This document shows positions 48,601 to 57,700 of a stretch of 64,000 nucleotides of DNA, in pieces (position 1 is the first letter of the stretch; every line of letters begins with the position of its first letter). The stretch lies in contig CAWHOW010000015.1 of the NCBI GenBank assembly GCA_963831005.1, positions 186,001 through 250,000 on the forward strand. The letters run 5' to 3'. The notes below the pieces were generated by a model. The model saw only the letters and a program-made list of their open reading frames with translations, ran no database searches and was not told where the DNA came from. This stretch comes from CAWHOW01 sp963831005 (lineage in GTDB: Bacteria; Bacteroidota; Bacteroidia; Bacteroidales; CG2-30-32-10). The translations under genes and the position numbers were made by a program.

Positions 48601-50556
48601 GGTATTCAAGGTATACAGGGGCTTAGAGGAGATACGGGCATAGCCGGTGCTATGGGCACACAAGGTTTACAGGGTGTCACAGGCGCTACAGGTTTACAAG
48701 GCATCCAGGGTATTGCTGGTCCGACAGGGATTGCAGGTGCAACGGGCTTGCAGGGGATACAAGGAGTGACCGGGGCAACCGGCGCATTGCCTTTTAACTG
48801 GGTATCGCCAAATTTAGAAGTACCAACAGGATATTATATTACAGGTAGCGGGGGAACTCAAAACAGGATCGATTTCAATTGGCAAAATACAGATGGGGAC
48901 ATGCTTATAACTACTGATGCCGGCAAAATGGATTTACCTTATTTAAAACTCGAAAGGCATCCAATTGCTAATGATGCTTATGTAGTTTTATCAAATGGAA
49001 ATAATAAGACCACATTAAGTGGTGATTCAATAATGATGGGTTGGACTGCAGGTTCAGCCAACGATGTATTCAGAATAATCTCAAATAATCCATTGCAAAT
49101 ACAGTCTCATAATTCAAATGGATTTCACGCTAGTTTAGAAGGTTCTGCGTTAACTGCAAATACCTATGATACTATCCCCAACAAGAGCGGTACATTTGCA
49201 ATGTTAAGCGATATAAAAAACGGCCCAATCGGCGCAACAGGCCCGCAAGGAATACAGGGTGTAACTGGTCAGACAGGAGCTACAGGTCCGATTGGCCCAA
49301 CAGGTAATACAACTGTTATTTCTGCCCAAAATGGGATATATTTGGCAAATTCAACTATAGGGCTTGGCGGCGATTTAACTGAAGATACCCAAATAGGCAT
49401 GAATAACCAAAATCTTACATTTACTGACCCGGCAAGCGTAACAAACAATAATACTATTGCTATAGGTTCTGCCCTGCCTTATACAAAATTCAGCGTGAAT
49501 AACGGAACAACAAACTGTGCAGGTAATTTTGCCACTTCGTATATTAACAGTTCAGGCTATGATTGGGGCATCCAGGCATCCGCTACCGGCGGGCATCCAA
49601 ACTTTGGTGGTGTTTTATCTGCTACCGGCGGCGATTATGATTATGGAATAATAGCAAATGCGACAGGCGGGTCCTATCTTAATTATGCTGTTGAAGCAAC
49701 TGCTTCCGGCGGTTCGTTTAATACTGCCGGTTATTTCAATGGTGATCTGGTTTATACAGGTAACTTTTACAAAGCTTCCGATAGTATGCTGAAACAGAAT
49801 ATAACGCCAGTTACAAATGCGATGAGTATTATTTCACAACTAAACCCCAAAACTTTCTCATTCAAAACCTCACAATATCCTTACCTGAATTTGCCTTCAG
49901 GAACATCTTATGGTATGATTGCACAGGAAGTGGAAACGGTTTTACCTAATTTAGTAACGACCAATATTCATCCTCAGCAGGTAGATCAGAACGGCAATGT
50001 TGTTTCGCCAGAACTTACCTATAAAAGTTTAAATTACGATGAATTTGTCCCGATACTGATACAGGGAATGAAAGAAATGAATACGAATAAGGATTCCATT
50101 AATACCGTTCTGAATGGGCGTATTGACAGTTTGAAGAATGTAATTTCAGGTTTTACATCAAGGTTCGATTCACTTGCAGCAATGATAAACAATTGTTGCA
50201 GTCAGAACCAAAATGCAAGATCAACACAGCCGGGTAATTCGGGTAATAGCACAACACAAGGCAATGTCCAATACGTTGAACTGGATATGACAAATGCAAT
50301 TATCTTGAACCAGAACGACCCTAACCCCTTTGCCGAAGAAACCGATATTACTTATTATCTACCCGAAACGGTGGGTACTGCAACAATTATGTTCTACGAT
50401 AATACCGGTGTAGTTATAAAGGCAGTACAACTGCAAAGTAAAGGCAATGGCACGCTGCATGTGTTCGCTTCTAACCTTAGCAGCGGAATTTATACTTATG
50501 CTTTAATAGCCGACGGTAAACTTATTGACACTAAAAAGATGATGAAATCGAAGTAA
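45610..50556 (+). CDS. Giant collagen-like fibre protein with two S74 chaperone domains and T9SS tail
   Basis: 1648 residues. Signal peptide ('AIAVLSLSSNWAFAQ'); several head/shaft-like segments ('VGIATTTPAMPLDVWG', 'GNVGINTPTPANRLTI'); a first S74 intramolecular-chaperone domain at about 843-930 ('HPSDINLKDSIKPYV', 'YGLIAQDVENVFPEL'); a collagen-like G-x-y region at about 966-1056 ('GPTGLQGDTGVAGIQGPTG'); a second shorter G-x-y block at about 1205-1236; a second S74 domain at about 1388-1475 ('KASDSMLKQNITPV', 'YGMIAQEVETVLPNL'); and a C-terminal T9SS domain ('DPNPFAEETDITYYL' to 'KLIDTKKMMKSK'). Both S74 copies keep the Ser-(x)4-Lys dyad spacing used for self-cleavage after trimer folding. 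It probably forms a trimeric surface fibre. The 244-bp segment shared with 43666-44463 lies at 46071-46314. Confidence 0.85.
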   Translation: MITKIKLGICTAIAVLSLSSNWAFAQFQQILFSPNNSWRTQAAPVVGAIGIGVFPNMTALPSALTINTNLLPAGSPTGEVFRTNGSSTVDNTWRMFTGIGNGTEKGRLFAPAGSNIFTLQASAGDMSFNTGGANERMRILGSNGYVGIATTTPAMPLDVWGDNSNLITTGHWSAGIYLENSAVIAWNEMTTPNSFLMGYPSGRPLGDFYCALAPGIASNSQVNYVYTIIGNPTAATPPNVGDIEFFSSTKQPHNVLVDGNIGVGLNLNVAPLFAPTNRVEINTTATTGGVAPARIAPNGTSGCLVTNIYGGTGFSGLRFTDLRAGAAGTGSTPIPWASLPNNSNQGVLSVDNYGDVIYVQSPPTGLTTADNGLSVNPSGNVVLGNNVAGASATFLNNREIPMGINPTANSGYGRGYDLTLTYPSGYSPGVNHYFGNRMGIGMTEGELSPSIQLEVRGSISIYDGNNNTNVPNNNGDNSLFFGREQSTLTNPTVQIAANYGEWGIQYMEKTILGSAGGLNFWKPYGSDGSTIGNGGGNAFLWLSDNGNVGINTPTPANRLTITPGANDFNYGNAAGCSGLQLMNMEASTTNFSPNPGSGVLTVDGNGNVIYVQETGFGGICPAASASGLTYNWDIPLNGNNYFFSGEGYNGTNSLDNVGIGTFTTCVPSAKLHVLENAGVLISSTNPTIGLITHNEDVFSSSGPGPSVFYSMKGIVGIVNGIERNQRNAHTAGIFDAENAEFNYGIYSTALGANFNYGVKAAVNNGSANYGIYSVAGQNNSLTGSFNYGIYSVAGQNSVAGSKNYGLYSYAPPNNTVTPPHFPWTNYNWSAFCEGDIYHSGNVYHPSDINLKDSIKPYVNAISQIRNLKPETFVFNTSGFPSMDLPFGKQYGLIAQDVENVFPELVRTFINPAQYDTLGNILYDTIQSESINYDAFIPILIQGEKQLDSITTSLSGKIDSVKEVTGPTGATGAQGIQGPTGLQGDTGVAGIQGPTGLQGIQGIQGLRGDTGIAGAMGTQGLQGVTGATGLQGIQGIAGPTGIAGATGLQGIQGVTGATGALPFNWVSPNLEVPTGYYITGSGGTQNRIDFNWQNTDGDMLITTDAGKMDLPYLKLERHPIANDAYVVLSNGNNKTTLSGDSIMMGWTAGSANDVFRIISNNPLQIQSHNSNGFHASLEGSALTANTYDTIPNKSGTFAMLSDIKNGPIGATGPQGIQGVTGQTGATGPIGPTGNTTVISAQNGIYLANSTIGLGGDLTEDTQIGMNNQNLTFTDPASVTNNNTIAIGSALPYTKFSVNNGTTNCAGNFATSYINSSGYDWGIQASATGGHPNFGGVLSATGGDYDYGIIANATGGSYLNYAVEATASGGSFNTAGYFNGDLVYTGNFYKASDSMLKQNITPVTNAMSIISQLNPKTFSFKTSQYPYLNLPSGTSYGMIAQEVETVLPNLVTTNIHPQQVDQNGNVVSPELTYKSLNYDEFVPILIQGMKEMNTNKDSINTVLNGRIDSLKNVISGFTSRFDSLAAMINNCCSQNQNARSTQPGNSGNSTTQGNVQYVELDMTNAIILNQNDPNPFAEETDITYYLPETVGTATIMFYDNTGVVIKAVQLQSKGNGTLHVFASNLSSGIYTYALIADGKLIDTKKMMKSK
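46071..46314 (+). repeat. 244-bp identical direct repeat, copy 2
   Basis: Partner of 44106-44349, inside the fibre gene at residues about 155-235. Confidence 0.9.
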
Positions 50557-50575
50557 TGATAATTAATAACTGGAT

Positions 50576-50606
50576 AGAACAGCGGCAGCATAGCTGTCGT
50601 TGTTCT
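50576..50606 (+). terminator. Intrinsic terminator after the fibre gene
   Basis: AGAACAGCGGCAGC pairs with GCTGTCGTTGTTCT (two G-U pairs) around a short loop, followed by TGTTTTG. A strong GC-containing stem in AT-rich DNA. Confidence 0.75.
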
Positions 50607-50672
50607 TGTTTTGAAATAGGTTAATTTAATAAAAATATTTTATACATTTACAATGTTTAAAACAATTTACTT

Positions 50673-51879
50673 ATGAAAAAAGTTTATATTTTAATTTATT
50701 TTATCCTTTTCTCGGCATCAGGTTTTGCCCAATGGGTGCAACAAACAAGCGGCGTGACTGGTAATTTGTATTCTGTTTATTTTCCCAAAGCCGATACAGG
50801 TTACATTTGCGGGATGATGGGATATATTCTAAAAACCACCAATGGAGGAACAACATGGTTAGAGAACACTCCTGTAACAACGAGTCAATTAAATTCAATT
50901 TATTTTACTGATGTTAATAATGGTTACGTTGTTGGGAATTATCCTTTTAGTGTGGTCCCTGGTATGACAACAATTTTAAAAACAACCAATGGCGGAACAA
51001 GCTGGATGGAATATTCCAGTGAATTTACCGAAAGTCTAAATTCAGTTTATTTTCCTAATGCTAATATTGGATATGCCGTTGGGGATAGCGGAACAATTAT
51101 TAAAACTATTGATGCGGGAACTAACTGGACTAAACAAATAAGCGGAACAACTCATAATTTAAATTCGGTATGTTTCACCAGTGTTGATACAGGATATGCT
51201 GTGGGCCTTAATAATACAATTTTGAAAACATGTAATGGCGGAACAACTTGGATACCACAAACAAGCCCGATACCAATAGATGATAGTATTGCTAATGTCT
51301 TTTTTGCTGTATGTTTTCCTGCACCCGATACGGGTTACGCTTCAAACTACTGGGGACTTATTAAAACAACCAACGGTGGTACTACCTGGTCATTTATAAA
51401 CGATACATGTGGCCGGCCCATCAATTTATTTTATCAATAGCAAAATAGGTTATACTGTTAGTGCTTATTGGCTTGGTTATACTAACAATGGAGGAACTTT
51501 ATGGACATCGCAATCGCTCCCGATAGGTGGCGATTTAAGGGCAGTATATTTTCCCCGCATTGATACGGGTTATACTGTTGGTAATACTGGCGGAACAGGG
51601 CTAATTCTTGCAACTACAAATGGTGGTATTATCACGTCAATAAAAGAAAACCAATTATCGGAAATGGCAATCAGCATTTTTCCCAACCCCATCACCGATA
51701 ATTTGCAAATACAAACTGCTTTGCAAATTAAGAACATAGAAGTTACAGATATTACAGGGAGGCTTTTATTTACAGCCACATCTAAAATCATTGATTGCAG
51801 CAGTTTTGCAAATGGCGTTTACTTCATAAAAGCAACAACAGAAAAAGGGGTGATGGTGAAGAAGTTTATAAAAGAATAA
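50673..51879 (+). CDS. YCF48/BNR-type propeller protein with T9SS type A tail, split by a +1 frameshift
   Basis: Signal peptide ('IYFILFSASGFAQ'), then six to seven repeats of 'LNSVYFPNANIGYAVGDSGTIIKT...GGTxW', the YCF48-like beta-propeller (a photosystem assembly-factor fold, here in a secreted protein). The first frame ends at 51440 in 'CGRPINLFYQ', and the next frame carries on with 'PSIYFINSKIGYTVSAYW' and a Por tail ('SIFPNPITDNLQIQ', 'NGVYFIKATTEKGVMVKKFI'). Removing one C from the CC at 51413-51414 joins them as 'TCGGPSIYFINS', for 401 residues. Its sorting domain is almost identical to that of 52599-53795. Confidence 0.82.
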
Positions 51880-51882
51880 TTT

Positions 51883-52545
51883 ATGAAAAAACTTATACTT
51901 CTTATTGCATTTATAAGCTTTGTAAGCTTTGCAAAAGCCCAATGGGTGCAACAAACAAGCTGCAATAATAAATGGATTGTTGAATCATCAGAATACAACA
52001 GACAGTTTGCTTACTGTTTTGCAAAATTGCTGTGCTACAGGTGTAATACAAAAAGCCATACAGAATAATGGAGGCGAACAGGGAAATACATTAAATATTC
52101 ATGATATTGAACTTGCCAATAATGCTGTTCTTTATCAAAATTCGCCCAACCCATTTGGCAGTGGTACTACTATTAAATATTTTGTACCTGATAATGCAAA
52201 TGTACAGCTTGTTTTTTATGATGAGTTCGGTAATCAAATCAAAGTATTTAAAATTGAAGAAAGCGGGATGGGTCAGTTAAATATTGATGCCAGTAATCTT
52301 GCTTCCGGTGTTTATTCTTATTCACTTTTAGTAAACAACAAATTAATTGATGAAGTTGTTTAAAGTCGAAACGTGATTTTATGCTTTATCTGTTGATTTA
52401 CTAAGAAAGGAATCCGTTTGCTTTGCAAACAAAAATAAACATCAAAAAATCGATTTATTATAAACATAATCAATATTTTACATCCTTAATTATTGCGTCA
52501 ACTTTAAACAACTTCGATACTAAAAAGATGATTAAAAGTAAGTAA
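51883..52545 (+). pseudogene. Chimeric T9SS pseudogene (YCF48-type 5' end joined to fibre-type 3' end, MITE insertion)
   Basis: It starts with a good signal peptide and 'AQWVQQTS', where 24 bases (51937-51960) are identical to the start of the previous gene (50727-50750). It then continues, in a different frame, with the C-terminal region of a fibre protein like that at 45610: 'LTVLQNCCATGVIQKAIQNN', 'NSPNPFGSGTTIKYFVP', 'MGQLNIDASNLASGVYSYSL'. The frame shifts at the junction, so no fusion protein is made from this start. The 3' end is cut by a 164-bp MITE at 52352-52515. Removing the element plus one GAT copy restores 'KLIDTKKMIKSK' and a stop at 52545, matching the intact paralog end 'KLIDTKKMMKSK'. 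Confidence 0.85.
52352..52515. mobile_element. 164-bp MITE with 15-bp terminal inverted repeats and GAT target duplication
   Basis: GAAGTTGTTTAAAGT at 52352-52366 is the exact complement of ACTTTAAACAACTTC at 52501-52515. GAT flanks both sides (52349-52351 and 52516-52518). There is no coding capacity. The tip sequence and 3-base duplication are consistent with mobilisation by an IS5-type transposase, but that family assignment is inference. It interrupts a sorting domain whose frame is restored by excision, so it is a genuine insertion. Confidence 0.88.
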
Positions 52546-52571
52546 TATTTTCTAAATTATAAATTAATTTC

Positions 52572-52579
52572 TATTTTTG
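52572..52579 (+). promoter_or_regulatory. Bacteroidota -7 box (TATTTTTG)
   Basis: TATTTTTG lies 19 bases before the ATG at 52599. No clear -33 box is seen. Confidence 0.45.
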
Positions 52580-52598
52580 TTAATCAAAAAAAAGTATT

Positions 52599-53795
52599 AT
52601 GAAAAAATTATTTTTTATTATGATGCTTTCCTTAGTTGGATTAAGCACATATGCACAGTGGGAACAAACTAATGGACCTTATGGTGGTCAGGAGGTTGAA
52701 TGTCTTGCCGTAAGCGGGACAAATATTTTTGCAGGAACTAATGGAGAAGGTATCTTTTTCTCAAATAATAATGGAAATACATGGACAGCGGTGAATAACG
52801 GCTTAACAAATATGTATATCCGATCACTTGCTGTAAGTGATACAAATGTTTTTGCTGGTACTTATGATGGTGTGTTTTTATCAAGTAATAACGGGAACTC
52901 ATGGACAAATGTAAGTAATGGGTTGCCAAGTGGTACTGTTGTGATGTCCTTAGTTACAAATGGCACTAATGTTTTTGCAGGATTAGGAAGTGATCCTGAT
53001 ACAGGGGGGGTATATATATCAAGCAATAACGGCAATTCATGGACAGCAGTAAATAATGGATTGCCGTATGATACTATGGAACCTATATATTCCGTTCTTG
53101 GGCTAGGTGTAAATGGAAATTACATTTTTGCCTTGCCTATGAGGGCTGACTTAGCTGTATCAAATAATAATGGAGCTTCATGGTCAACTGCAAATAATGG
53201 ATATCAAAACGATGATAATTCGTTTCATTTTACCACTACTGATTCCGATATTTTTGTGGGAAATTTTTATGGTGTATTTATATCAAATAATAATGGAGGT
53301 CTTTGGACTACAATGAATAATGCTTTGACAACTTCTGGAGTTACAGCATTAACAGCATTTGGAAATAATATTTTTGCAGGGTCTTCAGGCGAAGGTGTAT
53401 ATTTATCAACCAATAACGGGGGACTTTGGACTAATGAGAGTGATAATTTAATAGAGAATCAAACTATCACATCATTTGCAATAGTTGGGGGCATTGTTTT
53501 TGCCGGAACTGGTAGTAACGGTGTGTGGAAACGTGCATTATCAGAAATGACAGGAATAGAAGAAATAAATAATAATGCAGGAGATATAGCAGTTTATCCC
53601 AACCCCGTTACCGATAATTTGCAAATACAAACAGCTTTGCAAATTAAAAACATAGAAGTTACCGATATTACAGGAAGGCTGCTATTTACAACCACTGCTA
53701 AAATTATTAATTGCAGCAGCATTGCAAATGGCGTTTACTTCATAAAAGCAACAACAGAAAAAGGGGTGATGGTTAAGAAGTTTATAAAAGAATAA
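52599..53795 (+). CDS. BNR/sialidase-like propeller protein with T9SS type A tail
   Basis: 398 residues. Signal peptide ('IMMLSLVGLSTYAQ'), then seven or so blades of the form 'SLAVSDTNVFAGTYDGVFLSSNNGNSWTNVSNGL' in shorter pieces, where the 'S.NNG.SWT' Asp-box-like turns mark a BNR-type propeller. The Por tail begins 'IAVYPNPVTDNLQIQ' and ends 'VMVKKFIKE'. No catalytic sialidase residues are apparent, so enzymatic activity should not be assumed. Same fold type as the minus-strand gene at 58376. Confidence 0.85.
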   Translation: MKKLFFIMMLSLVGLSTYAQWEQTNGPYGGQEVECLAVSGTNIFAGTNGEGIFFSNNNGNTWTAVNNGLTNMYIRSLAVSDTNVFAGTYDGVFLSSNNGNSWTNVSNGLPSGTVVMSLVTNGTNVFAGLGSDPDTGGVYISSNNGNSWTAVNNGLPYDTMEPIYSVLGLGVNGNYIFALPMRADLAVSNNNGASWSTANNGYQNDDNSFHFTTTDSDIFVGNFYGVFISNNNGGLWTTMNNALTTSGVTALTAFGNNIFAGSSGEGVYLSTNNGGLWTNESDNLIENQTITSFAIVGGIVFAGTGSNGVWKRALSEMTGIEEINNNAGDIAVYPNPVTDNLQIQTALQIKNIEVTDITGRLLFTTTAKIINCSSIANGVYFIKATTEKGVMVKKFIKE

Positions 53796-53797
53796 AC

Positions 53798-54598
53798 TTA
53801 TTTCTTCGAAATAACTTCCGTTTTGTTATCGTAGTTCACTGTGTATTTGCCTTTTGGAAGGTCGGTGATGCTAACCTTGTCGCCATAGCCGTCGGAAATA
53901 AAGTTTCCGCTGTCGTCAAATATCTCAAAGGTGGTTTCGCCGGTAAAGGTAATGTCGTCAGTAACTTTAGTTGCCGTAAGGAAAATCTCTTTTACGGCAG
54001 GAGGCGCTTGGCATTTGATAAGTTTTGTATAAACAGTATTTCCCTTTTCATCGGTATGTGAAATGCGAAACTGGTTCATCCCGAAATGAGGTTTAATTTC
54101 ATACGAATAGGTATTCTTTTTAATGGTATCCATATTGTCCACTTCGGCTATCGTCATCCATTTGTTCCAGCGGAATTCCTCAATAATAAATGAACTGTAA
54201 AGGTCGCCCTTAACCGTCCATATAAGTTTAGTGGATTTTTCAGCCTTTGCTGTGACAAAAGAAAAACTGCTCTTAGTTTGCAAAACTTCGGGATTAACAA
54301 TATTGGGCGCGCATCCCTTGCCATACGTAATGCTAACTTTAACGGGCGCCCCTATTTGCAAGAGAAGTTGCGTAAAATCTATCTGGAAAGAATTTGAGTG
54401 TATTTCGTCATTTGTGGGCTGATTATTCACTGCAACTTTCTTGACACAGAAAGACGAATCCTTGCCAACAACCACAGTAGGATTAATTACATATAAGTTT
54501 TTGCCATTATAATGCCCCTGCAGCACAAGCGAGTCCTGCGATGATGCCGCAAAGGAAAATACGAAACCAACAAGCAAAATAAATATTGTTCTCGACAT
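53798..54598 (-). CDS. Secreted protein of unknown function with degenerate sorting-like C-terminus
   Basis: 266 residues. Signal peptide ('FILLVGFVFSFAASSQ'). The mature part is beta-rich ('SLVLQGHYNGKNLYVINPTV', 'LIWTVKGDLYSSFIIEEFRW'). The last 50 residues ('TTFEIFDDSGNFISDGYG', 'ITDLPKGKYTVNYDNKTEVI') have the order of a Por tail but lack the P-N-P start and the usual spacing. It may use T9SS or be periplasmic. Its stop is 2 bases from the stop of the convergent gene 52599-53795, with no terminator between. Confidence 0.65.
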   Translation of the reverse strand: MSRTIFILLVGFVFSFAASSQDSLVLQGHYNGKNLYVINPTVVVGKDSSFCVKKVAVNNQPTNDEIHSNSFQIDFTQLLLQIGAPVKVSITYGKGCAPNIVNPEVLQTKSSFSFVTAKAEKSTKLIWTVKGDLYSSFIIEEFRWNKWMTIAEVDNMDTIKKNTYSYEIKPHFGMNQFRISHTDEKGNTVYTKLIKCQAPPAVKEIFLTATKVTDDITFTGETTFEIFDDSGNFISDGYGDKVSITDLPKGKYTVNYDNKTEVISKK

Positions 54599-54734
54599 GA
54601 TTAAATTTATCGCTGCAATATTAATGTATATTTTTTATTAATGAAATGGGAAGAATAACAATTTTTACATTTTTTGAAAACAACCTTTTCTCAAGTTGCT
54701 TAGTCTTTAATTATATAAAAAAGTTGTTAATACT

Positions 54735-54765
54735 TTTGAAAAGCCTGAAAAACATTGTACCTTTG
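54735..54765 (+). promoter_or_regulatory. Promoter of the C25 protease gene
   Basis: TTTG at 54735-54738, a 19-base spacer and TACCTTTG at 54758-54765 match the Bacteroidota -33/-7 consensus. It lies 29 bases before the ATG at 54795. Confidence 0.7.
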
Positions 54766-54794
54766 ATATCCTTTTTAAAGAAACGACCGTTTTT

Positions 54795-57700
54795 ATGAAG
54801 ATTTCTTTTTTCAAAACACATTTACAAACGCTTATTGTAATTGTATTTTATTTTTCAGGTGTTTTGCTGAATGCCCAAAGCATTCAATTAAAACAGGGCG
54901 ATGCCAAACTGAAAGTAAAGCAAAATACGTATTCTGAATTGCAAATTTCAAACACTTTAACACAGTTTAAGTACACAACTGTTAAGACAGAAAAAGGTAA
55001 CTTCACACAACTAAATGTGCCCGATTATGGTTCTTCAAACAGGGTTGGTGACCCAAGACTGCCTGTGCTAAGGAAATTAATTGAAATCCCTTTGGGTGCA
55101 GCTCCCAAGGTTAAAGTGGTTAATTATACAGTCACCGATTATAAGTTATCGGATTATGGAATTATTTACCCATTATTGCCCGCACAGTTATCAGTGAGTA
55201 AAGATGCTAAAAAACAAATACCTAAATTCCAATACAATGACCTAACCTATACCACCAATCAATTTAATTCGGATGAAATAGTCTCTGTTGATGTTTTGGG
55301 AGTAATGAGGGGTATTCGATTGGCTAGATTGAATATCGCACCAATACAATACAATCCAGTTACTAATACCATAAGGGTTTACAGTGATATTGATGTGGAT
55401 ATTACTTTTCCAGGTGCTGATATTGAACAGACAATAGAACTGAAAAAGAAAACATACTCATATTATTTTGAGAGTATGTACAATAATCAGTTGATAAATT
55501 ATAAAAACGCACATTCGTTAACGGATACAATGACCAAATGTCCCGTGAAGTATGTTATAGTTGCCGATTCTTCGTTCCAGTCAGCGCTTCAGCCATTTGT
55601 GCAGTGGAAGACAAAGAAAGGATTTACTGTAATACAGGCATTTACCAGCAATCCCTTAGTCGGCAAGACAACAACATCCATTCAAAATTATTTGCAAGGA
55701 TTATATAATGCTGGTACCGCATCTAATCCAGCACCGTCATTTGTGTTATTGGTTGGCGATAATAATTTGATACCCTCTTTTGCGGGAATCACCGGTACTC
55801 ATCCTACCGATCTTTATTATTGTGAATACACTGGTGATGATTTCCCTAAAATGTATTACGGGCGTTTTGATGCCACTACAGTTGCTGACCTACAGCCACA
55901 GATTGATAAAACACTTGAATACGAACAATATACCATGCCCGACCCTTCGTTTCTAGCTAATTGTGATATGATATCAGGGCAGGATGAACAGGGAGGTGTT
56001 TACTCGCTTCTGTATGGAGATGGACAAGTAAACTATGGAGATTCAACTTATTTTAATTCGGTTCACGGGCTGAATTGTAATTCTTATCCTTATGCAATTT
56101 CAGGAACAAGTGCAGCCCAGATAATTCAGGATGTGAGTAATGGCGTTTGTTTTGCCAATTATTCCGCGCATGGAAGTCCTGATGGGTGGTATGATCCTGC
56201 ATTTACCGTATCAGAGGTTGCAACTTTGCAAAACAATCATAAGTATCCTTTAATGATAGGCAATTGCTGCTATACTAATGAATTCAATGCTGCTAGTGAA
56301 TGTTTTGGCGTTGCTTTGCTAAGGGCGAGTGGAAAAGGTGCTGTAGGTTATATAGGTGGTACTGATGAAACATATTGGGATGAAGATTTCTGGTGGAGCG
56401 TTGGATATAAAACAGTGGTAGTTGAGCCGACATATAATGTAAATGAGCTGGGTGCATTGGACAGAACGTTTCACGATCATGGTGAACCTTATGGCGAATG
56501 GTATTCTTCCACTGGCCAGATGGTATTTGCCGGTGACCTTGCTGTTACTCAATCCGGTTCAAGTTATACCTCATATTACTGGGAAGTATATCAACTCATG
56601 GGTGATCCTTCACTGATGATATACTATGGTGTTCCTCCTGCATTAACAGTCAGTTATGCTGATACGCTTTATCGCGGACTTACTTCATTTAAAGTGAATA
56701 CAGAACCATATGCCTATGTTGCCGTTTCTATGAACGGAGTGCTTCATGGCGCTGCTCTTGCAGATTCTACGGGTTTAGTAAATGTTCCTATTAACCCATT
56801 CACAGTTTCCGGCACAGCCGATATGGTGGCGACCAAGCAAAACAGGTCACTTTTTATTAGCAATGTAATTGTTGCCAGCCCAGCCGGTCCTTATATAGCT
56901 TATGTCAATAAAGTGTTGCACGACACAGGGGGAAATAATAACGGGCAAGCCGATTTCGGAGAAAACATTACGCTGGATATTAACTTGCAGAATGTAGGGT
57001 TAACCACTGCCAATGGTGTTACAGCAATACTTAGAACAAATGATACTTTGGTAACTATTACCGATAGTACCCAATCATGGGGAAGTATAGTAAGCGGCGA
57101 TTCTTCCACACAGAGCAATGCCTATGCATTTACCGTGCATAACGTTATCCCCGACCAGCATGTTGTTCCTTTTACCTTGCATATCACCGATGCCGACAGC
57201 AATACATGGACGTGGGGTTTTAACATCGTTCTGAATGCCCCGAAATTATTCATTGGCAGTATTGTAGTGAACGATGCAAGCGGCGGGTATATGAATCCCG
57301 GCGAGAATGTTAACCTTGTTGTATCATGCAGGAACATCGGGCATTCCGATGCCGTTAACACCATCAGTCAATTGTCATTAAAAACGGGAAGTGTTACCAT
57401 TACTATACCTGTGGTAAATCTTGGAACGTTGTCTGCTGGCGGAGGAACAGCCAATGCTACTTTCAGCGTTTCGGTAAGTCCCGCGGGAGTTTTGGGCAGC
57501 GAAGTTTCTTTCAGCGACTCATTATATTCGGGTAATTATTATTCAAATAAACCTTATAACCTTCTGATAGGCATTGCCGACGAAGACTGGGAAACAAGCA
57601 CATTTACAAAATTCTCATGGGTGCAGGGAGGGAACCTTCCCTGGGTAATTTCGGATACCAACCCATACCAGGGAACGTATTGCGCTAAATCGGGCGCTAT

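Noticed and set aside
52599..53795. Sialidase
   Set aside because: Asp-box-like turns are present, but the catalytic Arg triad, Tyr and Glu of sialidases are not recognisable; called only as a BNR-like propeller.
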